8,946 bases of DNA from Burkholderiales bacterium RIFCSPHIGHO2_12_FULL_61_11 (GCA_001770785.1 MERZ01000403.1:2367-11312), one strand, 5' to 3'; numbered from the stretch's first letter, positions 1-6,128 are shown. Program-made: numbers and translations. Notes: generated from the letters alone by a model not told the origin.

Positions 1-1
1 G

Positions 2-985
2 CGTGCCTACCATGCCCGGGACCGCAACCAAACCACGTTTGGCCTTCCCGGTCATACCCGTGTCGAAGGCGTCGAACTGCTGCTGACCTACAACCTGTTT
101 CGAGGTGGGGCCGACATGGCGCGTGAACGCCAGGCCGTGCAGTTGCATGAGCAGGCGCGCGACCTGAAGGAAAAGGCTTGCCGCGATGTGCGCCAGATCC
201 TGTCGATCGCGTACAGCGATGTGAACAGTCTGAACGAGCAACTGCGCTACCTTGCGCAGCACCGCCTGTCGACCGAGAAGTCCCTGCTAGCCTACCGCCA
301 GCAGTTTGACCTTGGCCAGCGCACGCTGCTCGATATGCTGGACAGCCAGAATGAGTACTTTGAGGCCAACCGCGCGTATATCAACGCTCGTCACAACCTG
401 ATCGTGGCCCAGGCTCGCACGCTCTCGGGCATGGGCCAGTTGGTGTCGACCCTGAACGTGAATCGCGAGAGCGTGCCGAGCTTGCAGGATGCCGGGCAGG
501 ATCGCGCGGGGCTCGATCCTTCCGAGTTGTGCCCCCAGGAAGAGTCCATGGTCGAGACGATGGAGAACATCAAGGCCGGACTGGTGATTCCTCCACGCAC
601 CCGGGTTGTGGCGGCCCCGCTTCCTTCCAAGATCAATCTGTCAGCCGATACGGCATTTGACTTCGACAAGTCGGTCCTCAAGGCCGATGGCAAGAGCAAG
701 CTCGACGCCTTGGTGATCAGTCTGAAGGGCGTTGCCATTGATGTGGTGATCGTGGTGGGCCACACCGATTCGGTCGGCACCGAGGCCTACAACCAGCGCC
801 TGTCCCTGGCGCGTGCCGACTCGGTGAAGACCTACCTGGTCAGCCAAGGCATGGATCGCCAGCGCATTCGTACCGAGGGACGCGGTGAAAGCCAGCCGGT
901 GGCCGACAACGCCACGCCAGAGGGGCGCGCCAGGAATCGCCGCGTTGAAATTCAGGTGGTGCAAGCGCGCACGGCCAACAAGTGA
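2..985 (+). CDS. TolC-family outer-membrane channel protein fused to a C-terminal OmpA peptidoglycan-binding domain (5' partial)
   Basis: The reading frame is open from base 2, so the N-terminal signal peptide and first half of the TolC fold lie outside the window. The visible part starts in the second TolC repeat: a VELLLTYNLFRGGAD segment (about 89-112), which is the typical strand leading into the helical barrel, then long amphipathic helices (LSTEKSLLAYRQQFDLGQRTLLDML, about 270-342) ending near 460. A linker of about 55 residues (to about 630) contains the only cysteine in that stretch. An OmpA_C domain follows, with FDFDKSVL, GHTDSVGT (758-781) and NRRVEI (935-952); the Asp of TDS and the Arg of NRR are the positions that bind diaminopimelate in OmpA domains. 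TolC proteins form the outer-membrane exit duct of type I secretion or efflux systems. The fused domain would tether the duct to peptidoglycan. Substrate and partners are not visible here; type I adhesin secretion is inference, efflux the alternative. Confidence 0.9.
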   Translation, partial: RAYHARDRNQTTFGLPGHTRVEGVELLLTYNLFRGGADMARERQAVQLHEQARDLKEKACRDVRQILSIAYSDVNSLNEQLRYLAQHRLSTEKSLLAYRQQFDLGQRTLLDMLDSQNEYFEANRAYINARHNLIVAQARTLSGMGQLVSTLNVNRESVPSLQDAGQDRAGLDPSELCPQEESMVETMENIKAGLVIPPRTRVVAAPLPSKINLSADTAFDFDKSVLKADGKSKLDALVISLKGVAIDVVIVVGHTDSVGTEAYNQRLSLARADSVKTYLVSQGMDRQRIRTEGRGESQPVADNATPEGRARNRRVEIQVVQARTANK

Positions 986-995
986 CAGGTGCGTG

Positions 996-1036
996 GGCAT
1001 GTCAGTGGCCTGCTCGATGCATGGCAGGCGCATGCC
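996..1036 (+). other. Imperfect stem-loop just after the tolC-ompA fusion gene
   Basis: Nested inverted repeats begin 10 bases after the stop codon. The outer arms are GGCATG (996-1001) and CATGCC (1031-1036); the inner arms are GCCTGC (1008-1013) and GCAGGC (1024-1029), around a 10-base loop. The position suits transcript end or RNA stability control. No T-run follows, so it is not a standard intrinsic terminator. The remaining gap up to the bactofilin (1037-1149) is AT-richer around 1060-1120 and probably holds its promoter, but no convincing -35/-10 pair was found. Confidence 0.35.
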
Positions 1037-1138
1037 GAACGCTTTCACGTCACAGGGCATGTAAGAATTAATTTCGTTACCTATCTTGCACAAGTGGGAG
1101 ACTTTTCATTTTCTGCCGACGTACCATGCGTTCTTTTT

Positions 1139-1145
1139 AAGGAAG
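1139..1145 (+). promoter_or_regulatory. Shine-Dalgarno site of the bactofilin gene
   Basis: AAGGAAG lies four bases before the ATG at 1150 (AAGGA is six bases away). This strong match fixes that ATG as the start and argues against the longer overlapping frame that begins near 989. Confidence 0.75.
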
Positions 1146-1149
1146 TCAC

Positions 1150-1704
1150 ATGGCAACACCGTTTTTTGGCAAGCGAGACAATGAAACATCGACCAATGTG
1201 CGTCCTGGCGCAGCGAGCGGCTATGGGAGTTCGGCCTCCGCCAGCACGCTGCCGTCCGCTTCCCAAACGGCCAGTCAGCAAAGCGCGGCCAAAGCCGCAA
1301 GCGACGCAGCAGCAGCCGCCAGTACCGTCAAGGAAGGCGGCAGCAAGCTGACGGTTGGGCCCAACATCAAGCTCAAGGGTGTTGAAATCACCGACTGCGA
1401 CACCCTGGTGGTGGAAGGTCTGGTCGAGGCGACCATGGATTCGCGCGTGATGCAGATTGCCGAGCAGGGCGCGTTCAAGGGCTCCGCTGAAATCGACGTG
1501 GCCGAAATCCGTGGTGAATTCAATGGCAACCTGACGGTACGCCAGAAGCTGGTCATTTATGCCACCGGCAAAGTCACCGGCACCATTCGCTACGGCAAGC
1601 TGGTGGTTGAAGAAGGCGGCCAGATCTCGGGAGAAATCATGTTTGGCACCAGTGGCAATGCCAAATCGGCGAGCGTGAGCAAGCCGAGCTTGCAGGCGGC
1701 GTAG
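1150..1704 (+). CDS. Bactofilin (polymer-forming cytoskeletal protein, DUF583)
   Basis: A 184-residue protein with the bactofilin layout. Residues 1-10 are a short hydrophobic-plus-basic tip (FFGKR). About 10-65 are a disordered Ala/Ser/Gln-rich spacer. About 68-166 form the right-handed beta-helix core, recognised by regular repeats around DTLVVEGLVEA, AEIDVAEIRGEFNGNL and GKVTGTIRYGKLVVEEGGQI. A short Ser/Ala tail ends the protein. Bactofilins self-assemble, without nucleotide, into filaments at the inner face of the membrane and act as scaffolds in cell shape, polarity or envelope growth. The tip resembles the membrane-targeting peptides of other bactofilins (inference). No M23 peptidase gene, a frequent bactofilin partner, is adjacent. 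The gene has its own strong ribosome site and converges with lrgB 33 bases downstream. The family call is firm; the cellular role is not shown by context. Confidence 0.95.
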   Translation: MATPFFGKRDNETSTNVRPGAASGYGSSASASTLPSASQTASQQSAAKAASDAAAAASTVKEGGSKLTVGPNIKLKGVEITDCDTLVVEGLVEATMDSRVMQIAEQGAFKGSAEIDVAEIRGEFNGNLTVRQKLVIYATGKVTGTIRYGKLVVEEGGQISGEIMFGTSGNAKSASVSKPSLQAA

Positions 1705-1737
1705 GAGCCAAGAGCTGGCCGCAGCCCCGCCTGGCGG

Positions 1738-2469
1738 CTAAGCTTGAAACAGCCGGAAGGCCAACGGTATCAGCAGCGATGCCAGTACCACCTGCAGGCC
1801 CAGCGCCAGCCCGGCATAGGCGCCAGCATCGGCATTGACTTGCATGGCGCGCGCAGCGCCAATGCCATGGGATGCGGTGCCCAGCGCAAAACCCCGGGCG
1901 GCCCAGCCCGCCGGGTTGGTCGAAATGCGCAAGGCATCAAACAGGTATTTGCCGCTGAGCGCGCCGACCAGTCCGGTCAGGACCGCGAACACCGCTGCGA
2001 GTTCCGGTATGCCGCCTATCTGTTCTGCGATTCCCATGGCGACCGGCGCCGTAACCGATTTGGGAACGAGCGACAAGTTCACTTCAGCAGGCAAGCCCAG
2101 CGCCCAGCCCATCAGCAGCGCCGAGCCACTTGCGGCCACGCCGCCTGCCAGCGCAGCGACCAGCAGGCGCCCCCAGCGCTGGCGCAACTCGTCGCGCCGC
2201 AGCCATAGCGGCCAGGCCAGCGCCACCACGGCCGGGCCCAGCAGAAAGTGGATGAATTGGGCCCCGGCAAAGTAGCTGGGGTAGGGCACACCGGTGACCA
2301 GCAAGCCACTGGCGAGAACCACCACCGTCCACAGCACCGGGTTGGCCCACGGCGCCTGTCCAAGACGTCTGTAAGCGGTCTGCGCCAGGGTGTAGACCGC
2401 CAGCGTCGCCGTCAGGCCAAACAGGGGTGTAGCCGAAAGATAGACCCAGAGTTCCACAAATTTAGGCAT
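1738..2469 (-). CDS. lrgB: LrgB/CidB-family inner-membrane protein
   Basis: A 243-residue, highly hydrophobic protein of normal family length. Several membrane segments are visible (for example LFGLTATLAVYTLAQ, VLWTVVVLASGLLVTGV, FLLGPAVVALAWPLWL, and a C-terminal VVLASLLIPLAFRLF). The LrgB signature blocks are present: SLVPKSVTAPVAMGI in the middle and GTASHGIGAARA near the C-terminus. I chose the ATG at 2469. It overlaps the lrgA stop by 8 bases (ATGCCTAA) and has AAGGA eight bases upstream. An upstream in-frame ATG at 2493 would add eight residues but has a poorer ribosome site. LrgB works with LrgA. The family is described as holin/antiholin-like, as a pyruvate transporter in Firmicutes, and as the plastid glycolate/glycerate carrier PLGG1, which is an LrgA-LrgB fusion. 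The nearby glcD favours a small organic acid as substrate here (inference). Confidence 0.93.
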   Translation of the reverse strand: MPKFVELWVYLSATPLFGLTATLAVYTLAQTAYRRLGQAPWANPVLWTVVVLASGLLVTGVPYPSYFAGAQFIHFLLGPAVVALAWPLWLRRDELRQRWGRLLVAALAGGVAASGSALLMGWALGLPAEVNLSLVPKSVTAPVAMGIAEQIGGIPELAAVFAVLTGLVGALSGKYLFDALRISTNPAGWAARGFALGTASHGIGAARAMQVNADAGAYAGLALGLQVVLASLLIPLAFRLFQA

Positions 2470-2839
2470 GAGGCGCGTCCTTATGAGGCTCATCCGTTTC
2501 GCGACGGTCCCGTAGCAGGTGCAGGCTTAAAACCGTCACGCCCAAACCGAGCAGGGTCGACACGAACACCACCGCCAACATGCGCAGTCCGTACTGGCTC
2601 ACGAGTGAAAGATGTGTCATGACCCCCACGCCTACCGGAACAAAGAGTAACGAAAGGTGCGAGAGAAGAAAGTCGGCGCACAGCGCGACGGACTCACGCA
2701 CTGGCGTCCAGCGCAGCGCCACCAATAGCAGCAACATGCCGATGACGGGACCAGGAAGCGGCAACGACAGCCCTCGTGCGATCAACTCCCCCAGCGACTG
2801 AAGCACCAGCAGCCAGGTCAAGCCGCGCAATGCCTGCAT
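2462..2839 (-). CDS. lrgA: LrgA/CidA-family membrane protein
   Basis: A 125-residue protein with four predicted membrane segments. Family motifs are LPLPGPVIGMLLLLVAL at about residues 26-42 and LLSHLSLLFVPVGVGVM at about 59-75. The tail is short, charged and cytoplasmic, rich in Arg, Asp and Glu. The ATG at 2839 is preferred because AGGA lies nine bases upstream; a TTG three codons earlier (2848) would sit directly against that site. The gene runs straight into lrgB with an 8-base overlap, so the two are translationally coupled and surely co-expressed. LrgA is the smaller subunit of the LrgAB pair at the inner membrane. No LytTR two-component system or adjacent LysR gene, the usual lrgAB/cidAB regulators, is visible beside it. 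Confidence is high for the family and moderate for substrate inferences. Confidence 0.93.
   Translation of the reverse strand: MQALRGLTWLLVLQSLGELIARGLSLPLPGPVIGMLLLLVALRWTPVRESVALCADFLLSHLSLLFVPVGVGVMTHLSLVSQYGLRMLAVVFVSTLLGLGVTVLSLHLLRDRRETDEPHKDAPHA
2478..2482 (-). promoter_or_regulatory. Ribosome binding site deciding the lrgB start
   Basis: On the minus strand, AAGGA lies eight bases before the ATG at 2469, inside the end of lrgA. It supports the shorter lrgB start over the ATG at 2493. Confidence 0.6.
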
Positions 2840-2872
2840 CTCAGGCAATCCTGGTTAGGCGGCGCGCAAACT

Positions 2873-2910
2873 GGCCCTCACCCCAGCCCTCTCCCAAAGG
2901 ACGAGGGGGC
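2873..2910. repeat. Dispersed hairpin-type repeat (CCCTCACCCCAGCCCTCTCCC family)
   Basis: The intergenic segment between glcD and lrgA contains a CCCTCACCCCAGCCCTCTCC block followed by AAAGGACGAGGGGGC. CCCTC (2887-2891) and GAGGG pair across a short loop. From memory, close variants recur between genes in many beta- and gammaproteobacterial chromosomes, often near transcript ends; no search was run. The second arm has diverged from a perfect GGGAGAGGG. It lies just upstream of lrgA on the minus strand, so it may end or stabilise the glcD transcript. Confidence 0.5.
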
Positions 2911-2928
2911 AAAGAGGCGTAGGTACAG

Positions 2929-3040
2929 CGCGAAGCGACAAGCGTGGGGGCCAATGAAGTGCGCCGCGCCGGGCCGCCCCAAGCAAGCACAGCCCCCTCG
3001 GGGGGCAGCGCAGTACGCGAAGCGACAAGCGTGGCGGCCA
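2929..3040. repeat. Comamonadaceae-type intergenic repeat with a duplicated 19-bp unit and a GC hairpin
   Basis: The 19-base unit CGCGAAGCGACAAGCGTGG occurs exactly twice in the same orientation (2929-2947 and 3016-3034), with GTAC nearby upstream and GGCCA downstream of each copy. Between them are a GC-rich segment (CCGGGCCGCCCCAAGCAAGC) and a tight hairpin, GCCCCC-TCG-GGGGGC, at 2992-3006. I recognise the arrangement as resembling a dispersed intergenic repeat of Comamonadaceae (established only by recall). The segment ends a few bases after the glcD stop. The hairpin could therefore help end that transcript. No transposase or coding potential is seen here. Confidence 0.6.
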
Positions 3041-3046
3041 TATCCT

Positions 3047-4549
3047 TTAGAAGCGCGGCAAATCCGGATGCGACATCTGCCCGCCGCGCACCAGCTTTTT
3101 GCCGTACTCGACGCAGCGGTTCAGTGTGGGAATCACCTTGCCGGGATTGAGCAAGCCCTTGGTGTCAAAGGCACGCTTCACGCCAAACATCTGCTCGTTT
3201 TCCTGCACCGAGAACTGCACGCACATGGAGTTGAGTTTTTCCACGCCGACGCCGTGCTCGCCGGTGATGGTGCCGCCCATGGCCACGCTGGTTTCCAGAA
3301 TCTCGGCGCCAAAGGCTTCTGCGCGGTGAAGCTGGTCGGCCTGGTTGGCGTCAAACAGAATCAGCGGGTGCAGGTTGCCGTCGCCGGCATGAAACACATT
3401 GGCGCAGCGCAGCTGGTATTTCTTTTCCATGCCGGCAATCGCCAGCAGGATGTCGGCCAGCCGCTTGCGCGGAATGGTGGAGTCCATGCACATGTAATCG
3501 GGGCTGATGCGGCCTGACGCCGGGAAGGCATTCTTGCGGCCGCTCCAGAAGCGCAGGCGTTCAGCTTCGTTCTGGCTCACGGCAATGGCGCTGGCGCCGT
3601 GCAGGCGCAGCACCTCGCTCATGCGGCCAATTTCTTCCTCGACTTCTTCCGGCGTGCCATCGCTTTCGCACAGCAAAATCGCCGCAGCGCTCAGGTCATA
3701 ACCGGCATGTACAAAATCTTCCACGGCCGCCGTCATGGGCTTGTCCATCATTTCAAGCCCGGCCGGAATGATGCCCGCGGCAATCACCGCCGCCACGGCA
3801 TCACCGGCTTTGCGCAAATCGTCAAAGCTGGCCATGATGCAGCGCGCCAGTTGCGGCATGGGCACCAGCTTGACGGTGACCTCGATGGTGATGGCAAGCA
3901 TGCCTTCGCTGCCAATGATGACGCTCAGCAAGTCGTAGCCCGGAGCATCCAGCGCATCACTGCCGAACTCGACTTCTTCTCCTTCGATGGTGAAGCCCTT
4001 GACCTTCTGCACGTTATGCACCGTGAGGCCGTATTTCAGGCAATGCACACCGCCCGAATTTTCTGCCACATTGCCGCCTATGGTGCAGGCAATCTGGCTC
4101 GAAGGATCAGGCGCGTAATACAGACCGAACGGAGCTGCCGCCTCGGAAATTGCCAGGTTGCGCACGCCGCCCTGCACCACCGCAGTGCGGCTCAGCGGGT
4201 CCACCTTGAGAATCTTGTTGAACTTGGCCAGTGACAGCGTGACGCCCAGTTTGTGCGGCATGGCACCGCCCGAGAGGCCTGTGCCGGCGCCGCGCGCCAC
4301 CACCGGCACATCCAGCGCGTGGCAAGTTCTGAGAACCGCCTGAACCTCGGCATAGGTTTCGGGCAAGGCAACGGCCAGTGGCCGCTCGCGGTAAGCCGTC
4401 AGCCCGTCGCATTCGTAGGGCGTGGTGTCTTCGGTGTTCCACAGCACGGCATGGCTGGGCAGCACGGCAGTCAGGGCCCGCGCCACTTGCGACTGGCGCT
4501 CTGATCTGGTCAGCAATTCTTGTTGCTGCGGTGAAAGGGATGCGTTCAT
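3047..4549 (-). CDS. GlcD-like FAD-linked 2-hydroxyacid oxidase/dehydrogenase
   Basis: A 500-residue flavoprotein of the VAO/PCMH superfamily, close in layout to the glycolate oxidase subunit GlcD. The FAD-binding domain covers about residues 55-235 and includes RGAGTGLSGGA (86-96) and the block PDPSSQIACTIGGNVAENSGG. The C-terminal FAD-oxidase domain (about 240-480) carries the hallmark FHAGDGNLHP (about 386-395), TITGEHGVG (about 427-435) and KRAFDTKGLLNPGKV (about 458-472). Such enzymes oxidise glycolate, D-lactate or related D-2-hydroxyacids and pass electrons to the respiratory chain. GlcE and GlcF, which complete glycolate oxidase, are not next to it, so a one-subunit D-lactate-type enzyme is also possible. 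I chose the ATG at 4549, with GGAA seven bases upstream, over a TTG at 4585. It is divergent from the DUF3422 gene, and lrgAB follow on the same strand after 207 bases. The exact substrate cannot be read from the sequence. Confidence 0.93.
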   Translation of the reverse strand: MNASLSPQQQELLTRSERQSQVARALTAVLPSHAVLWNTEDTTPYECDGLTAYRERPLAVALPETYAEVQAVLRTCHALDVPVVARGAGTGLSGGAMPHKLGVTLSLAKFNKILKVDPLSRTAVVQGGVRNLAISEAAAPFGLYYAPDPSSQIACTIGGNVAENSGGVHCLKYGLTVHNVQKVKGFTIEGEEVEFGSDALDAPGYDLLSVIIGSEGMLAITIEVTVKLVPMPQLARCIMASFDDLRKAGDAVAAVIAAGIIPAGLEMMDKPMTAAVEDFVHAGYDLSAAAILLCESDGTPEEVEEEIGRMSEVLRLHGASAIAVSQNEAERLRFWSGRKNAFPASGRISPDYMCMDSTIPRKRLADILLAIAGMEKKYQLRCANVFHAGDGNLHPLILFDANQADQLHRAEAFGAEILETSVAMGGTITGEHGVGVEKLNSMCVQFSVQENEQMFGVKRAFDTKGLLNPGKVIPTLNRCVEYGKKLVRGGQMSHPDLPRF

Positions 4550-4688
4550 TTGAAGGTTCCGGTTTGAACTCACACTGTAGGGCAAGCCGCCCGCGCCGGG
4601 TTGAAGAAATTTGAGGCGCGGTGTGAAATGCTGCGATCAGATTGGACCCTGCCTAAGGCCGGAGCGACCGGGGCAGCCATCAAGATAG

Positions 4689-4694
4689 TAGTAT
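4689..4694 (+). promoter_or_regulatory. Possible -10 element immediately before the DUF3422 gene
   Basis: TAGTAT lies six bases before the ATG at 4701, and no Shine-Dalgarno sequence is visible upstream of that ATG. If this is the -10 box, the transcript would start at or very near the start codon (a leaderless mRNA). The -35 is poor (GCGACC at 4664-4669, spacing 19). This is a weak, single-site inference. The rest of the 151-base divergent intergenic region from glcD shows no clear promoter. Confidence 0.25.
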
Positions 4695-4700
4695 TCGTTC

Positions 4701-6062
4701 ATGATTTTCAGCCCATTTTGCGACGGCGACGATGCCTCCACCTCCACCTCCACCTCCGCCACGTTGCTGCCGCCCGATGACCCGCTACGCGCCATGCTGC
4801 ACAACGAGGTGCATGCGCGGCCTTCGGCCCGCTTGCGGTTGCCCGCGCTGATTTTTTACGTGGCCGTGCTCAACACGGGCGTGACGCGCGAGCAAGAGCG
4901 CGAGCATCTAAGCCGCCTGCCCGGGCAGCAGGATTTGCCACAGGACAGCCTGCATGGGAACTTTCTGCGCCTGCGCCTTGAGGGCTGCAACGTTACATGG
5001 GAACGGCACACCGAGTTCACGCGCTATTCCATCGTGCAAACGCTGCCCGCTGCTGCTTTGCTAGGGGCGCTGGAGCCGGCGTTGCGGTCTGCTTTGGTGG
5101 TGACGCCCGACTGGTTGCGCGGCCTTCCCGGGCGCACCGTGGCGGCAATCCAGCTGGCCATGACCCCTGGCGACCTGTCCGACGAGCGGGCGTTGATGGA
5201 GCAGGCGCAGGCCTGGTTTGGCGGGCGCACCGTGGTGGCCTCGAAGTTAGGCGATGAGCATTCATGGGCATTGACCGAATTTCGCATTGGCGCCGACGGC
5301 TTTGAGCGCATGCTGGTGATCGCGCCGGCTGCCACCTCCGAGACGCGGGTCGGCCGCATCGCGCAACGCTTGCTGGAACTCGAAACCTACCGCCTGATGG
5401 CGCTGCGTGGCCTGCCCGTGGCCAAGCAGTTGGCGCCCATGCTGGCCGAGTCCGAAGATGCGCTGGCCGACATCACGGCGCGCCTGGAGCAGAAAGCGGC
5501 ATCCGACCAGCAGCTGCTGGACACGCTGGTCTCGCTGGCCGCACGCGTGGAGCGCGCCACGGCCGAGCATGTCTATCGTTTCTCGGCCACGCGCGCCTAC
5601 AGCGCGCTGGTGGGCCAGCGCATTGCCGAACTGCGCGAAAAGGCCATTCCGGGCACGCAAACCATTGGCGTTTTCATGCAACGCCGCCTGTCGCCCGCGA
5701 TCGCCACGGTGGCGGCCACGGCGCAGCGCCTGGCCTCGCTCTCCGAGCGCGTGTCGCGCACCAGCGCGCTGCTGCGCACCCGCGTGGACATCGCCACCGA
5801 GGTGCAAAACCAGCAACTGCTGGAAAAGCTCACGCGCGGTCAGGAGATGCAGCTGCGCTTGCAGTCCACGGTGGAGGGGCTGTCGATTGCCGCCATCTCC
5901 TACTACGTGGTCAGCTTGCTGCTTTACATTGGCAAGGCGCTCAAGGTCGCGGGCGTGCCGATCAACCCCGAAATATCCGTCGGGGCGCTGATTCCGCTGG
6001 TGCTGTGGGGGGTATGGAGCACCACAAGGCGAATTCACAAAAAACTCCGCGCCGACCCTTGA
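4701..6062 (+). CDS. DUF3422 family protein, C-terminally membrane-anchored
   Basis: A 453-residue protein of the uncharacterised DUF3422 family, recognised from the N-terminal block LPPDDPLRAMLHNEVHARPSA (about residues 23-43) and the overall arrangement. A mixed soluble region (about 45-225) is followed by a long Ala/Leu/Glu/Arg-rich helical, coiled-coil-like stretch (about 230-390). Two membrane segments end the protein (about 394-414 and 426-443), then a basic tail, RRIHKKLRADP. This suggests a large cytoplasmic domain anchored at the inner membrane by a C-terminal hairpin (inference). The ATG at 4701 is the only start that keeps the conserved PPDDPLR block; the ATG at 4794 would cut it. 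The first residues include a Ser-Thr tract encoded by a CCTCCA repeat. No Shine-Dalgarno sequence is seen. No molecular function is known to me, and its neighbours suggest none. Confidence 0.9.
   Translation: MIFSPFCDGDDASTSTSTSATLLPPDDPLRAMLHNEVHARPSARLRLPALIFYVAVLNTGVTREQEREHLSRLPGQQDLPQDSLHGNFLRLRLEGCNVTWERHTEFTRYSIVQTLPAAALLGALEPALRSALVVTPDWLRGLPGRTVAAIQLAMTPGDLSDERALMEQAQAWFGGRTVVASKLGDEHSWALTEFRIGADGFERMLVIAPAATSETRVGRIAQRLLELETYRLMALRGLPVAKQLAPMLAESEDALADITARLEQKAASDQQLLDTLVSLAARVERATAEHVYRFSATRAYSALVGQRIAELREKAIPGTQTIGVFMQRRLSPAIATVAATAQRLASLSERVSRTSALLRTRVDIATEVQNQQLLEKLTRGQEMQLRLQSTVEGLSIAAISYYVVSLLLYIGKALKVAGVPINPEISVGALIPLVLWGVWSTTRRIHKKLRADP
4735..4758 (+). repeat. Short CCTCCA tandem repeat in the DUF3422 N-terminus
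   Basis: Three perfect copies of the hexamer CCTCCA (4735-4752) are followed by one with a final G. They encode alternating Ser-Thr just after the start of the DUF3422 protein and before its conserved domain. A change of one unit would keep the reading frame, adding or removing one Ser-Thr pair. Confidence 0.7.
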
Positions 6063-6077
6063 GGCCGCCGGCCTTTT
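6062..6077 (+). terminator. Compact terminator-like hairpin at the end of the DUF3422 gene
   Basis: AGGCC (6062-6066) and GGCCT (6070-6074) pair around a GCC loop, and the following bases make a run of four T. The stem starts within the stop codon. The structure resembles a rho-independent terminator, but the stem is only five pairs and the T-run is short. It lies in the 66-base gap before the convergent lysR gene. Confidence 0.45.
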
Positions 6078-6128
6078 GGCGCTAGCCGAAGGCGATCGAC
6101 CCGGTGCATGAAAGCATCAAATACCTGT

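Noticed and set aside
641..1093. Minus-strand open frame of 150 residues opposite the OmpA domain.
   Set aside because: It is the antisense shadow of a well-supported gene; composition is Gly/Leu/His/Ala-rich with no recognisable domain.
1086..1112. TTGCAC ... CATTTT as a bactofilin promoter.
   Set aside because: The spacing is 15 and the -10 matches only three of six positions, which is too weak to annotate.
989..1351. Plus-strand open frame starting after the tolC-ompA stop.
   Set aside because: It begins at a GTG with no ribosome site, overlaps the bactofilin in another frame, and reads as low-complexity Pro/Arg-rich shadow sequence.
1705..1740. GCCGC/GCGGC dyad in the gap between bactofilin and lrgB as a bidirectional terminator.
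   Set aside because: The stem is five pairs with a long loop and no T-run on either side, so it is not distinguishable from chance in GC-rich DNA.
2929..3034. Possible CRISPR-like direct repeats.
   Set aside because: There are only two copies, of 19 bases, with one GC-rich 68-base gap and no cas genes; they fit a dispersed intergenic repeat.
2954..4234. Several plus-strand open frames opposite glcD.
   Set aside because: They are antisense frames kept open by high GC; the minus-strand GlcD motifs are unmistakable.
5262..6038. Minus-strand 258-residue open frame opposite the DUF3422 gene.
   Set aside because: It is Gln/Arg/Gly/His-rich antisense sequence without a start site or domain; the plus-strand family match is clear.
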